DNA of 34,825 bases from Chloroflexota bacterium (GTDB lineage: Bacteria > Chloroflexota > Limnocylindria > P2-11E). Position 1 is the first letter of the stretch. Every line of letters starts with the position of its first letter. Location: contig VBDQ01000042.1 of assembly GCA_005889075.1 (NCBI GenBank), forward strand, positions 1 to 34,825. Reading direction: 5' to 3'. A program made the translations under genes and the position numbers. Shown here piece after piece: positions 16,220 to 24,396 of this stretch. A model generated the notes under the pieces. The model worked only from the letters and a program-made list of their open reading frames with translations. It did not search any database and was not told where the DNA came from.

Positions 16220-18058
16220 ATGCCCGGGGACTTCGATCTCGTCAAAGAGCGCGTCGATATCGTCCAGCTGATCGGCGAGCGCGTGCGCCTGAAGAAGGCG
16301 GGCCGCGGCTTCGTCGGCCTCTGTCCCTTCCACAGTGAGAAGACGCCGTCCTTTCACGTCGATCCGGACCGTCGCACGTACAAGTGCTTCGGGTGCGGCG
16401 AAGGCGGGGACATCTTCACCTGGCTCGAGAAGCAGGACGGTCTCGAGCCGGCGGAGGCCCTGAAGGTCCTGGCGGAGCGCGGGGGCATCGAGCTTTCGTC
16501 GCGGCGCGTCCCGGAAGAGGTCGAGCGCGAGAGGCGCCTCTTCTCGGCCAATGACACCGCCCACTTCTACTTCCGGCAGGCGCTCCGAGGCCACGAGCGG
16601 GGAAAACAGGTCGGCGGCTACTTGACGCAGCGGGGGATCAGCCAGGACAGCATCGACCGCTTCGGGCTCGGATACGCCCCTGATCTGGCGGACGGCCTCC
16701 TGTCGTACCTCAGGAAGAAGGGCTTCAGCGACGACGAAGCTCTGGCCGCCGGGCTCATCGGCTCGACCGAGCGCGGGCTCTACGACTGGTTCCGGGATCG
16801 CCTCATGGTCCCGATCAAGGACGGTCGCGGCCGGATCGTCGCCTTCGGGGGGCGAGCGCTGCGGACCGACCAGCGGGGCAAGTACGTCAACTCGCGCCAG
16901 ACAGCCCTTTTCAACAAGAGCGCGACGCTGTACGCGCTCGACGTCGCCCGGGCCGCCATACGCAAGGAGAAGACGGCGGTGATCGTGGAGGGCTATTTCG
17001 ATGCGATCGCCATGCACCAGGCCGGCTTCGGCAACGTCGTCGCGTCCATGGGCACGGCGTTGACCGAGGAGCAGTACCACGTGCTGGACGCCATGAGGAT
17101 CGAACGGGCGATCGTCGCGTTCGACGGGGACGCCGCCGGGCAGCGCTCCGCGGAACAGCGGGGCAGCGAGCTCGCGGTGGGAGTCCAACGAGCGGTCCGC
17201 CGCGCCGGGCGGGGCACGGTCACGGCCAGGACCGGCGTCGCCGTCTACGTGACGGTTCTGCCGGATGGGACCGATCCGGACGATCTCGCCGGCTCCGATC
17301 CCCCAAGGCTTCGAACCCTGCTCGAGCAGGCGAAGCCCGTGCTCGAGTTCGTTATCGATCGCATCGCCGGACGGAGCGAGCTCTCGCATGCTGAGGGGCG
17401 ACGCCGCTTCCTCGCTGAGACCCTCCCGCTTCTGGCCGGCGAACCCGACCCGCTCACCCGGGAGCTGTATCTCGGGTCGCTGTCGCGCCTGACCGGTGTG
17501 GAACAGGAGGCGCTGCGTCGCGAAGCTGACGCAGTGCCGCCTCGAGCTGCCGACGCGAGGTTTGCGACCGTCGCGAACCCTGTCGCTGGGCGAACGAACG
17601 AGACCCGGACGAAACAAACGCCCTCTCTCGAGCGTTACCTAATGGCACTGTTGACCCGTTTTCCGGAGGAAGCGGCGCACATCGATCTCGCACCTGCCGA
17701 CTTCGTCGATCCCGATCTGGGAGCGCTTTTCGAACATCTCGCGTCGGGAGAGCATTCGGCCTCTGATCTGCCGGCTCACTTAGCCGCCATCACAGCGGCA
17801 CTTGGCGCGCTAGCGCCCGAGCCACCGGACGAGGTCGACGCCGCTCAGGCCATTGAGATCGCCGCGCTCAAGCTCCGGGAACGGAACCTGCGGCACCGGC
17901 TCGACGACACGCGGGCACAGCTCGCGCGTGCCGGCGAGGCGGACATGGGAACGCACGGCGAGATCGCGGGCCTGGCGGCCGAGCTGGCGGAGGTCATGAG
18001 GCGCCAGGAGCGGCAGACCGTACTGCACACGGCGGATGTGGAACAGAGGGACCAATGA
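16220..18058 (+). CDS. dnaG: DNA primase DnaG
   Basis: 612 residues from ATG 16220 (a TTG at 16217 is also in frame). The N-terminal CHC2 zinc finger has CPFH...CFGCGEGGD (C36, H39, C57, C60 counted from 16217). The catalytic core has [43 protein letters not shown], the TOPRIM Glu in [14 protein letters not shown] (E258), and the metal Asp pair in [12 protein letters not shown]. The C-terminal helicase-binding part is present but diverged, ending in a coiled helix ([22 protein letters not shown]). It makes RNA primers at the replication fork. Its stop overlaps the rpoD start (ATGA at 18055-18058), so primase and sigma factor are translationally coupled. Confidence 0.95.
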   Translation: MPGDFDLVKERVDIVQLIGERVRLKKAGRGFVGLCPFHSEKTPSFHVDPDRRTYKCFGCGEGGDIFTWLEKQDGLEPAEALKVLAERGGIELSSRRVPEEVERERRLFSANDTAHFYFRQALRGHERGKQVGGYLTQRGISQDSIDRFGLGYAPDLADGLLSYLRKKGFSDDEALAAGLIGSTERGLYDWFRDRLMVPIKDGRGRIVAFGGRALRTDQRGKYVNSRQTALFNKSATLYALDVARAAIRKEKTAVIVEGYFDAIAMHQAGFGNVVASMGTALTEEQYHVLDAMRIERAIVAFDGDAAGQRSAEQRGSELAVGVQRAVRRAGRGTVTARTGVAVYVTVLPDGTDPDDLAGSDPPRLRTLLEQAKPVLEFVIDRIAGRSELSHAEGRRRFLAETLPLLAGEPDPLTRELYLGSLSRLTGVEQEALRREADAVPPRAADARFATVANPVAGRTNETRTKQTPSLERYLMALLTRFPEEAAHIDLAPADFVDPDLGALFEHLASGEHSASDLPAHLAAITAALGALAPEPPDEVDAAQAIEIAALKLRERNLRHRLDDTRAQLARAGEADMGTHGEIAGLAAELAEVMRRQERQTVLHTADVEQRDQ

Positions 18059-19722
18059 AAGCGACCACCAAAGACAAGGAAACGACGACGACGACCACCA
18101 CGACACCTGAGCGGGGCATCCATCCGGAGCACCGCGAGGCTGCCGAGCGCCTCATCGCGCGCGGTCGCCAGCAGGGCTACGTCACCCAGGAGGACATCGT
18201 TCGGGCTCTTCCCGACGCGGAGCCCGGCGAAGTCGAGGAGCTCCTCACGACCCTTGACGACAACAACGTCGAGATCCTCGAGGCCGAGCGCTCGCCGACG
18301 TGGGCGCAGGTCAAAGAAGAAGAGGAAGAGGCCGAGGAGCTGCAGCGTGAGGACTCGATCGCCTCGGTCCTCGCAAGCGACCTCATCAGCGTCGACGACC
18401 CGGTCCGCATGTACCTCAAGGAGATCGGCAAGGTCCCGCTCCTCACAGCCGAGGAAGAGGTCAACCTCGCCAAGTCGATCGAGCTCGGGGAGCAGGCGCT
18501 CGTTTCGCCCGCGCTCTCGGTCGTCCACCTCTACGAGCTCGGTGTCGAGGTCAAGAAGCGGATGGCTCTGGGCCGTCCCAAGGAATACGTGGACGAGGCC
18601 ACTCGCTTCACGGTGAAGGCGCTTCGGTTCACGCTCGAGGACGAGGAAGGCGGGAAGGAGCTCAAGCGCGTCGCGAACCGGCTCCTGAAGCTGCGCGACC
18701 CGCTCGAGGCTGAGGCGAACAGCAAGGAGATCAGCTACGAGGCGAAGGTCCTCATCGAGGAGACCGTCGGGCTCATCGATGCCGCGCGTCGCGACCCGGA
18801 GCGACTCACGTTCCGGATCCTCCCGCAGTACGCGAAGATCCACGGTCCGGCCGAAGGGGCGGAGCGGCTCGGCGAGCTGGTCATGCTCGGCCAGGAGCTG
18901 CGTGACATCCTCGTCAAACACCTCGACAAGCTCGTGCAGCAGGACAACGACGAGCAGCGCGCGCTGCGCCGTCTCGCCGACGAGCTCATCCAGAAGGGCG
19001 ACGACGCGCGGCACAACCTGACCGAGGCAAACCTCCGTCTCGTCGTGTCGATCGCCAAGAAATACATCGGACGTGGCATGAGCTTCCTCGACCTGATCCA
19101 GGAAGGGAACATCGGACTCATCCGCGCGGTCGAGAAGTTCGACTACCGGAAGGGATACAAGTTCTCGACGTACGCGACCTGGTGGATTCGCCAGGCGATC
19201 ACCCGCGCGATCGCGGACCAGGCTCGGACGATCCGCATCCCGGTCCACATGGTCGAGACCATCAACAAGCTCATCCGCGTCTCGCGCGGTCTGCTCCAGG
19301 AGCTCGGTCGCGAGCCGACCGCGGAGGAGATCGCCGAGCGAATGCTCATCACCGCGGACAAGGTCCGCGAGATCGTGAAGGTCTCCCAGGAGCCGGTCTC
19401 GCTCGAGACGCCGATCGGCGAGGAAGAGGACAGCCACCTCGGGGACTTCATCCCCGACAACCAGGCCCTCGCCCCGAGCGACGCCGCGAGCCACAAGCTC
19501 CTCAAGGAGCAGGTCGAGAGCGTGCTCGAAGGCCTCACCGGTCGCGAACGGCGCGTGCTTCAGCTGCGCTTCGGTCTCGAAGACGGCCGCACGCGCACGC
19601 TCGAAGAGGTCGGCCGCGAGTTCAACGTCACGCGAGAGCGCATCAGGCAGATCGAGGCGAAAGCGCTGCGCAAGCTGCGCCATCCCTCGCGGAGCCGCAA
19701 GCTCAAGGACTACCTGGAATAG
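18055..19722 (+). CDS. rpoD: Primary RNA polymerase sigma factor (sigma-70), with a long insertion before region 2
   Basis: 555 residues. After a Thr-rich start (eight consecutive Thr), region 1.1 is visible at about 20-80 ([14 protein letters not shown]...[13 protein letters not shown]). Region 1.2 is at 114-149 ([32 protein letters not shown]). Region 2 starts near 307 ([48 protein letters not shown], then [30 protein letters not shown]), followed by region 3 ([13 protein letters not shown]) and region 4 ([36 protein letters not shown]). About 155 residues, charged and helical (150-305), are inserted between 1.2 and 2, where E. coli sigma-70 has its non-conserved region. All core motifs are intact. 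A bidirectional terminator follows. Confidence 0.95.
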   Translation: MKATTKDKETTTTTTTTPERGIHPEHREAAERLIARGRQQGYVTQEDIVRALPDAEPGEVEELLTTLDDNNVEILEAERSPTWAQVKEEEEEAEELQREDSIASVLASDLISVDDPVRMYLKEIGKVPLLTAEEEVNLAKSIELGEQALVSPALSVVHLYELGVEVKKRMALGRPKEYVDEATRFTVKALRFTLEDEEGGKELKRVANRLLKLRDPLEAEANSKEISYEAKVLIEETVGLIDAARRDPERLTFRILPQYAKIHGPAEGAERLGELVMLGQELRDILVKHLDKLVQQDNDEQRALRRLADELIQKGDDARHNLTEANLRLVVSIAKKYIGRGMSFLDLIQEGNIGLIRAVEKFDYRKGYKFSTYATWWIRQAITRAIADQARTIRIPVHMVETINKLIRVSRGLLQELGREPTAEEIAERMLITADKVREIVKVSQEPVSLETPIGEEEDSHLGDFIPDNQALAPSDAASHKLLKEQVESVLEGLTGRERRVLQLRFGLEDGRTRTLEEVGREFNVTRERIRQIEAKALRKLRHPSRSRKLKDYLE

Positions 19723-19726
19723 AGGA

Positions 19727-19750
19727 AAGGGGCGCCGAGAGGCGCCCCTT
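19727..19750. terminator. Bidirectional intrinsic terminator between rpoD and the nitroreductase gene
   Basis: A 10-bp stem (AAGGGGCGCC / GGCGCCCCTT) with GAGA loop sits 4 bases after the rpoD stop and ends just before the stop of the minus-strand nitroreductase gene. Pyrimidine-rich bases follow on the plus strand (CTCATTTCTG). The symmetry would serve both convergent transcripts. Confidence 0.8.
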
Positions 19751-19751
19751 C

Positions 19752-20300
19752 TCATTTCTGCTTCGACGCGCCCCAGCGTTCGTAGCTGACGAGCTCCGAG
19801 AGCGGCTTGCGTCCGCGCATTGGTCCAGTGGGGCGCGGATCTTCGCGAGACTTCGGGCGACCGATCATCACGATCTGACGCGCGGTCAGATCGTCAGGTA
19901 TGCCGAGGATCCGCTTTGCCTCTGCATCCTGCGCCGGGCCGCCGAACCAAGCGGTGCCGCCGCCGTACCCGAGCAGCGTCGCGCCCGTGAGGAGGCGCTC
20001 GGTGAGGCGACCTTCGTCGTACGCGCCGAACATTGGTTCCGCCCCGTCGAGAACGATCGCGATCCCGAGCGGCGCGCTCGCGAGCCAGTTGATGGGTGGG
20101 CGCAAAGCGCCGAGCTTTCTCAGGCGATCCTTGTCGCGCACCACGATGAACCGCCACGGCTGGCCGTTCTTCGCGCTTCCTGTCCAGCGCGCGAGCTCCA
20201 GGAGCTGGTGGACGACGTCGTCAGGCACCGGCTCGGGCGAGTACTGACGAATCTGCGATACGCGACGGATGGGCTTCAGATCGCTCAGCACCCGGAGCAT
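19752..20300 (-). CDS. Nitroreductase-family flavoprotein
   Basis: 182 residues from ATG 20300 (LRVLSDLKPIRRVSQIRQYSPEPVPDDVVHQLLELARWTGSAKNGQPWRFIVV). The R-x-x-R-x-Y start and the SAKNGQPWRFIVV motif bind FMN in this family; LLGYGGGTAWFGG and LPDDLTARQIVMIGRPK correspond to the C-terminal signature (GxGTxW...G.P). Such enzymes reduce nitro groups, quinones or other acceptors with NAD(P)H; the substrate cannot be read. The frame is open further upstream to 20486 but those codons overlap the plus-strand small gene and are Ser/Arg-rich. The gene is divergent from the small helical protein with about 28 bases between starts. Confidence 0.88.
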   Translation of the reverse strand: MLRVLSDLKPIRRVSQIRQYSPEPVPDDVVHQLLELARWTGSAKNGQPWRFIVVRDKDRLRKLGALRPPINWLASAPLGIAIVLDGAEPMFGAYDEGRLTERLLTGATLLGYGGGTAWFGGPAQDAEAKRILGIPDDLTARQIVMIGRPKSREDPRPTGPMRGRKPLSELVSYERWGASKQK

Positions 20301-20328
20301 ACGCGTGGTCAAGTGCGATGATGCGCGG

Positions 20329-20529
20329 ATGAGCGAGGTCGACTCGGGTGAGCTGGAGCGCCTTGGTTCGGCCCTCCGACTTGCGGAGTCCGCGCTCGAG
20401 GAAGCTCTCGAGGCGGCGGAGAACCTCGGCAATTTCGACCGCAGATTCGACGTGCCGCGGGCGGTCGGCGGCGCGCAGCGACTCATCGAGAACGCCCTCG
20501 AAGCCGTCGACGCCGCGCGGAAGCCGTAG
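20329..20529 (+). CDS. Small helical protein, unknown function
   Basis: 66 residues from ATG 20329 (SEVDSGELERLGSALRLAESALEEALEAAENLGNFDRRFDVPRAVGGAQRLIENALEAVDAARKP). It is acidic, Ala/Glu/Leu-rich and predicted almost wholly helical, with heptad-like spacing of Leu and Ala. No family is recognised. A shadow frame on the other strand is less protein-like. It starts 28 bases from the divergent nitroreductase and ends 10 bases before the KamB-like segment. Confidence 0.55.
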   Translation: MSEVDSGELERLGSALRLAESALEEALEAAENLGNFDRRFDVPRAVGGAQRLIENALEAVDAARKP

Positions 20530-20539
20530 CATCACGTCC

Positions 20540-20596
20540 ATGCGAGCTCTTCTCGGCAAGCGGATCGTCGACGTAGACGTCGGTTAGACCGCCTCG
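20540..20596 (+). other. Disrupted N-terminal coding segment of the KamB-like methyltransferase with in-frame amber codon
   Basis: ATG 20540 opens MRALLGKRIVDVDVG, then TAG 20585-20587, then TAS and ATG 20597, all in the same frame as the methyltransferase. KamB/NpmA-type proteins normally start with a GKR.V.LD...L..L...Y..V.VDLGTGDG stretch, and this segment supplies exactly the GKRIVDVD part. The TAG therefore either kills the natural start or forces initiation at ATG 20597. A single base change (for example GAG or CAG to TAG) would explain it. Confidence 0.6.
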
Positions 20597-21244
20597 ATGG
20601 CCGCCAGATTCGGCCGGGTCGTGATCGACGTTGGCGCGGGTGATGGCGGCTATGCGGTTCATCGCGCGCGAGGCGAACCGAATACGTTCGCGATCGCTAT
20701 CGATGCGAGCCCCGACGCACTCTCCGATGGTGCATGGCGCGCGCACCGCTTGCGACTCTCGAACGTGGCGTTCCTCGTCACGGCTGTCGAGCAGCTGCCC
20801 GGCGCGCTCGACGAGACCGCCGACGAGATCACCGTCCACTTTCCTTGGGGATCGCTTCTTCGCGGGATGCTCGCGGCGGACTCGAGCATCGTCGGGCGTC
20901 TCGCGGGCTCCCTGCGCACCGAGGGCGAGCTCCGCCTGTTGGTGTCGGCCGTCGAGCGCGACGGCTACTCCAAGGTCACGCCTGCGAGGCTTCTCGAGCT
21001 TGCGCCACGTTACGAGGCGCTCGGCTTGGATCTCGTCGAGTCCGGTTGGGCGACGCCGGCGGATATCGCTCGGTCACGCTCGAGCTGGGCGAAGCGGCTC
21101 GGGCCGCGACCAGCGGTGCTCGCGATCTTTCGGCGTCACCCGCGGATCCACTCACAGAGCCGCTCGACACAGGTCGGACCCGGCATGGCCGGAAATCTAG
21201 ACTCGGAGGGTCGCCACTCCGTTTCCGCTGGAGGTCAAATCAGG
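20597..21244 (+). CDS. KamB/NpmA-like 16S rRNA (adenine-1408-N1)-methyltransferase, N-terminally shortened, no own stop
   Basis: Residues 1-180 of the frame starting at ATG 20597 match the family: RVVIDVGAGDGGYAVHRARGEPNTFAIAIDAS (SAM-binding motif I and acidic loop), LSNVAFLVTAVEQLPGALDETADEITVHFPWGSLLRGML, and the terminal SRSSWAKRLGPRP, the hallmark SxWAKRL. These methylate A1408 of 16S rRNA in the decoding site; family members in actinomycetes and pathogens confer aminoglycoside resistance. Usual GTGDG is GAGDG here. The natural end is expected near FRRHP (about 21150), but no stop codon follows; the frame continues through a 36-residue low-complexity stretch into the dienelactone hydrolase. 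The N-terminal beta-hairpin of the family lies behind an amber codon upstream. Confidence 0.75.
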
Positions 21245-22015
21245 ATGTGCCATCCGGAGGTCCCGCCAGGAACGCCCGTGCCCGACGTCCGGTCCGAGGA
21301 GACGTCGATCCCGCTCGGGAGCGAGTCCATGCCCGCGCTCGTCGTGTTTCCCGAGCACACGCCCGCGCCGGCGATTCTCGTCATCAACGACATCTCGGGT
21401 CGCAGCCCCTTCTACGACCACCTCGCCCGGCGGATCGCACAAGCCGGATTCGTCGCGACGACACCCGAGTATTTCTTTCGCCAGGGCCCGCTGGCCGAGC
21501 CGACCCGTGAGGCCGCCGGCGCCCGCGCGAAGAAGCTCGATTTCGTGCGGTGGGGCGATGACATGTCCGCCGCGCTCGAGTGGCTCCGCGCACGACCGGA
21601 GGTGAACGGCACGATCGGAACGATCGGCTTCTGCATGGGCGGCACGCAGGCGCTTCTGCTCGCGGCGCGGCGCGACGACATCGCCGCCACCGTCTCCTAC
21701 TACGGCTTCCCTGCTGATGCTCGGACGTCCGCCTCGCCGATCGACACGGCTGGGCGGATGCACGGTCCGATCCTTGGTCACTGGGGCGACCAAGACGCCG
21801 GCGTCGGCATGGAGAACGTCGCGAAGCTCGATGCTGGCCTGCGATCGGCTGGGGTCGAGCACGAGTTCCACATCTACCCTGGGCTTGGCCACGGTTTCCT
21901 CAAAGCGTCGCTCGAGGGTGAAGGCACGCCCGGCTACGACCAGGCGTGCACGTCCTGGAGACGGACGCTCGAGTTCTATCGCCGATGTTTCGCGCGCGAG
22001 ACGGTGCTTCGCTAG
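21245..22015 (+). CDS. Dienelactone hydrolase family protein
   Basis: 256 residues from ATG 21245 (MCHPEVPPGTPVPDVRSEETSIPLGSESMPALVVFPEH), the common start of this family; GGAGG at 21230-21234 may serve as a distant ribosome site. The alpha/beta hydrolase core has GFCMGGTQALLLAA with the nucleophile Cys in G-x-C-x-G, the Asp in ILGHWGDQDAGVG and the His in YPGLGHGFL. Dienelactone hydrolase opens 4-carboxymethylenebut-2-en-4-olide in chlorocatechol degradation, but most relatives have unknown substrates. The gene shares an open frame with the preceding methyltransferase, so a 472-residue fusion starting at 20597 is possible. Its TAG stop shares CTAG with the RDD gene. Confidence 0.85.
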   Translation: MCHPEVPPGTPVPDVRSEETSIPLGSESMPALVVFPEHTPAPAILVINDISGRSPFYDHLARRIAQAGFVATTPEYFFRQGPLAEPTREAAGARAKKLDFVRWGDDMSAALEWLRARPEVNGTIGTIGFCMGGTQALLLAARRDDIAATVSYYGFPADARTSASPIDTAGRMHGPILGHWGDQDAGVGMENVAKLDAGLRSAGVEHEFHIYPGLGHGFLKASLEGEGTPGYDQACTSWRRTLEFYRRCFARETVLR

Positions 22016-22512
22016 CTCGCCGACTTCACCGCGACGATCGTGTTGGACTGCTTGTCATGGAAGCCCTGGTGCCGCGGGTCCTGCGAGGTCGTCCAGAGTA
22101 GGTAGATGTAGTAGACGAGCACGATGAGGCTCACCAGGCCGGACAGACCGCCGACCCCACTAATGGTGAAGAGCGAGTTGAAGACTGACGGTCCGAAGAG
22201 GTAGAGCCACCGCATCGTCGCTTGATTCCAACTGAGTGTTCCGCCGTCGGCGGCGTTCACGGTCACCAGCCCGAACATGCGCTGGCCGGGTGACGCCCGC
22301 CAGGCCGTCCACGAGTAGCCAAAGTACGCATAGCCCAGCACCGCATAGATGATCGCCCGAACGACGCTGCCCACGACGGACACGTCGCTGTACAGCGCGC
22401 CGACCACGAATATGCCAACGATCGCGAGGACGATCGCGTCGAGGATGTACGCGATGACGCGGGTCGCGACCGACGCAGGTGCAAGGGCGCTGGTCATTGC
22501 TTCCGTGGCCAT
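22012..22512 (-). CDS. RDD family membrane protein
   Basis: 166 residues. Polar start, then ASVATRVIAYILDAIVLAIVGIFVVGAL with the Arg and Asp of the RDD signature in the first helix, a second helix (AIIYAVLGYAYFGYSWTAW), the ASPGQRMFGLVTVNAADGG loop (conserved S-x-G-x-R-x-x-G-x-x-V), and a third hydrophobic part ending in LVSLIVLVYYIYLLWTTSQDPRHQGFHDKQSNTIVAV, which carries the final Arg-His/FHD motif. RDD proteins are small polytopic proteins of mostly unknown role, some implicated in ion exchange. The start is preceded by AGGGAAGG. The stop shares CTAG with the convergent dienelactone hydrolase. Confidence 0.85.
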   Translation of the reverse strand: MATEAMTSALAPASVATRVIAYILDAIVLAIVGIFVVGALYSDVSVVGSVVRAIIYAVLGYAYFGYSWTAWRASPGQRMFGLVTVNAADGGTLSWNQATMRWLYLFGPSVFNSLFTISGVGGLSGLVSLIVLVYYIYLLWTTSQDPRHQGFHDKQSNTIVAVKSAS

Positions 22513-22592
22513 CTAAGCCTTCCCTCCGTATCGGCGACCCGAGGCCGCCATCGCGCGGGAGCATACCCTGCGAGCGCGGCCCGACCAGGCCC

Positions 22593-23051
22593 TCAGCGTC
22601 TCGTTTTCGGCTCATCCCAGGCCACGTCGGCCGGAAGGGCGTCGCGCAGCACCGGCTCGAGCACGCTGACATACGCTGCGATGCGGCTCGCGACGCGGCT
22701 GAGAAAATCGCCGTCGAGCGTCTGAAGAGCGATGGGCTCCCAGACGCGCGCCCAGCCCTTGTCCCATGGCTCGATACGGGCTTCGGCGCCCAGCGCGCGC
22801 TCCACCGTCCTGCGCTGCGCCTGAAAGGCGGCGAGGAGGCGCGCGTTGGTCAGCGGATCGGCCTCGAAATGCAGCCCGAGCTCGATCACGTTCAGCCGAC
22901 TCCGGATCCAGGCCTCGTAGTGCAGCGCTCGGTTGCCGTACCACATCTGGCTCATGGAGAAGCCCTCGGACGCGCGAAAGCTCGAGAGCTCCGCCGGCAA
23001 CGTAGATCGGACGGCAGCCGGAACGCGCCGCAGGAAGTCGCGAGCCTGCAT
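22593..23051 (-). CDS. Unrecognised soluble protein
   Basis: 152 residues from ATG 23051 (QARDFLRRVPAAVRSTLPAELSSFRASEGFSMSQMWYGNRALHYEAWIRSRLNVIELGLHFEADPLTNARLLAAFQAQ). It looks like a compact alpha/beta domain with EIGLHFEAD-type strand and EPWDKGWARVWEPI; I have an impression of similar unannotated Chloroflexota proteins but no named family. The frame stays open to 23231 over Arg/Pro-rich codons that do not look coding. It lies between the RDD gene and the HNH protein on the same strand, 81 bases and 139 bases away respectively. Confidence 0.65.
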   Translation of the reverse strand: MQARDFLRRVPAAVRSTLPAELSSFRASEGFSMSQMWYGNRALHYEAWIRSRLNVIELGLHFEADPLTNARLLAAFQAQRRTVERALGAEARIEPWDKGWARVWEPIALQTLDGDFLSRVASRIAAYVSVLEPVLRDALPADVAWDEPKTRR

Positions 23052-23190
23052 CAGTGGGTGAGGAAGCGAAGGGCGAGGTCCCGATCGGACGCCGCCGCAC
23101 GGTGGATGACCGTTGCGCTCACGTCTGCGGAGAGTAGGTGCCAACTGAATACGGAGTTCTTTAGGCACAGATGACACGAAGCCCGGAGAG

Positions 23191-24084
23191 TTAGGCGGCG
23201 TTTGCCTCGTCGGCGAGCTCGGGTCGCGCAATTGATCGAACTCCCGCGTGAACTTCGCGGTGACAGTTCGCGCACAGCATCACGCACTTAGCAAGCTCCG
23301 CGAGGATCAGGTCCCATGGTCGTGCCATGCCGTCCCGCGAAATACCAAAGCTCTTTTCGCTGGCATTCCAATGGTGGAACTCGAACATCGAGGACAAGAC
23401 GACGCGCCCGCAACCAAAACATGCCCCTCCCATGTGCTCGATCGCGCGCTCCTTCTTTGCGAGCGCCAAAATCCGTGCCGAACCCGAACGCGTCCCTGAC
23501 GCGTGTCTGCGACGATGGCAATTGGCGCAGAGGAGGTCGCATTTCTCCGCCTCGGCGAGAAGGCGGAGCCATGAACCGTTCATGTTTCCGATGCCGAACT
23601 CTTTGGTTCTCGCGTCTCGATGGTGGAATTCCAAGGCGGCGCTGCTGGTCCCATAGCCGCAGTCCTCACATTTGCCTCCCCGGAGAGCGATGAGCCGCTC
23701 TTTCCGCTCTCGCCGCCGCTTCCGGAGATATCGCACCCAAGAGTCCGTGCGTCTCCGCTTACGGAATGCATCGGCGTCGTCGCTCGCACCGGCCGGCTTC
23801 TTGGACGTGTTGTGCTCACCGAACGGCGAGCACTCCAGACAGAACTTTCGTCGATACAGGGATCGCATTACTCCATTGATGCGTAGCTTGAAAGGAAACT
23901 CACGTCCGCAGGCCACGCAGGTCTTCATTTGGACTGGACGCGGTGTGATAAAGCGAGGACTTCGGCGCGCTTTAAAGGGCCGACAGGCGACGCAATACAG
24001 GCGTCCGTGTAAGTGACGCCACTTTCCATCGATGAAAACGCGATCAGCAAAGGAAACGCCGCACTGTTGGCACGTAAGAACCAC
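23191..24084 (-). CDS. Tandem zinc-ribbon, tandem HNH endonuclease-like protein
   Basis: 297 residues from GTG 24084. Layout: zinc ribbon 1 (C5, C8, C31, C34: CQQC...CVACRPF), zinc ribbon 2 (C56, C59, C82, C85: CVAC...CLECSPFGEHN), a basic helix (about 108-133, very Arg/Lys-rich), HNH domain 1 (C139, C142, H154-H155, C186, C189, H190, H194) and HNH domain 2 (C222, C225, H237-H238, C271, C274, H275, H279). Both HNH copies share the FEFHH / EFHHR strand, a Trp-containing spacer and the LLCANCHR zinc knuckle. The CVAC...FCLECSPFGEHN ribbon is typical of stand-alone HNH nucleases; here ribbon and HNH are each doubled. The gene is visibly lower in GC (about 47% in 60-base counts at 23341 and 24061) than its neighbours and sits beside tRNA-Asn, consistent with acquisition. 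DNA cutting is inferred from the family. Confidence 0.85.
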   Translation of the reverse strand: MVLTCQQCGVSFADRVFIDGKWRHLHGRLYCVACRPFKARRSPRFITPRPVQMKTCVACGREFPFKLRINGVMRSLYRRKFCLECSPFGEHNTSKKPAGASDDADAFRKRRRTDSWVRYLRKRRRERKERLIALRGGKCEDCGYGTSSAALEFHHRDARTKEFGIGNMNGSWLRLLAEAEKCDLLCANCHRRRHASGTRSGSARILALAKKERAIEHMGGACFGCGRVVLSSMFEFHHWNASEKSFGISRDGMARPWDLILAELAKCVMLCANCHREVHAGVRSIARPELADEANAA

Positions 24085-24092
24085 AACTGAAC

Positions 24093-24120
24093 ATTAGTTC
24101 TATCTGCATCTCCCGGTCAA
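24093..24120 (-). promoter_or_regulatory. Candidate leaderless promoter of the tandem HNH gene
   Basis: On the minus strand TTGACC (24120-24115) and ACTAAT (24098-24093) are spaced 16 bases, a 5/6 and 4/6 match to the sigma-70 consensus. A start about seven bases past the -10 falls at or next to GTG 24084, so the transcript could be leaderless. No Shine-Dalgarno sequence is seen before the GTG. Confidence 0.45.
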
Positions 24121-24254
24121 GGGTTTGGCAGCGTCTATGGCAGATCAGCGAATGGCGCGCGCCAGCGCTGACCATGCGCTGAGAAGATCTGCCGCCGAGG
24201 CTCGACTGCACAGCAGGTCGCGATCGAATGGTCGAACCGATCGCATCGCATCGG

Positions 24255-24260
24255 TACAAT
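24255..24260 (+). promoter_or_regulatory. -10 element of tRNA-Asn
   Basis: TACAAT, five of six consensus bases, 12 bases before the tRNA. The -35 (TCGAAC at 24232-24237, 17-base spacer) is poor. Confidence 0.5.
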
Positions 24261-24271
24261 TGGTTTTCCGA

Positions 24272-24344
24272 TCCGGCATAGCTCAGCTGGTAGAGCAACG
24301 CCCTGTTAAGGCGATGGTCGGAGGTTCGAGTCCTCCTGCCGGAG
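24272..24344 (+). tRNA. tRNA-Asn (anticodon GTT)
   Basis: 73 bases fold into a full cloverleaf. The acceptor stem TCCGGCA pairs with TGCCGGA; the D arm is GCTC-AGCTGGTA-GAGC; the anticodon loop is CTGTTAA with GTT at positions 34-36; the T arm is GGAGG-TTCGAGT-CCTCC. The discriminator is G, as usual for tRNA-Asn. The top pair of the anticodon stem is an A-A mismatch. CCA is not encoded (GCA GCT follows). It reads away from the lower-GC HNH gene, making this a plausible integration hot spot, but no attachment-site repeat of the tRNA 3' end was found nearby. Confidence 0.95.
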
Positions 24345-24396
24345 CAGCTTTCTTCTCATCAACTCAACGACGGTGCCCTACTAACATTCCGGCGCG

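Noticed and set aside
16130-17617. 495-residue minus-strand frame opposite dnaG
   Set aside because: Antisense of primase; typical of the antisense frame in GC-rich codon bias.
17845-19755. 636-residue minus-strand frame opposite rpoD
   Set aside because: It is Leu/Asp/Glu/Arg-rich antisense of rpoD; no motif or ribosome site.
20540-20587. A 15-residue leader peptide gene before the methyltransferase
   Set aside because: The sequence fits the methyltransferase's own N-terminus better than a leader peptide; it is reported as an interrupted start instead.
24272-24344. A tRNA-flanking att site or integrative element with the HNH gene
   Set aside because: No repeat of the tRNA 3' end was seen within the window, and there is no integrase gene.
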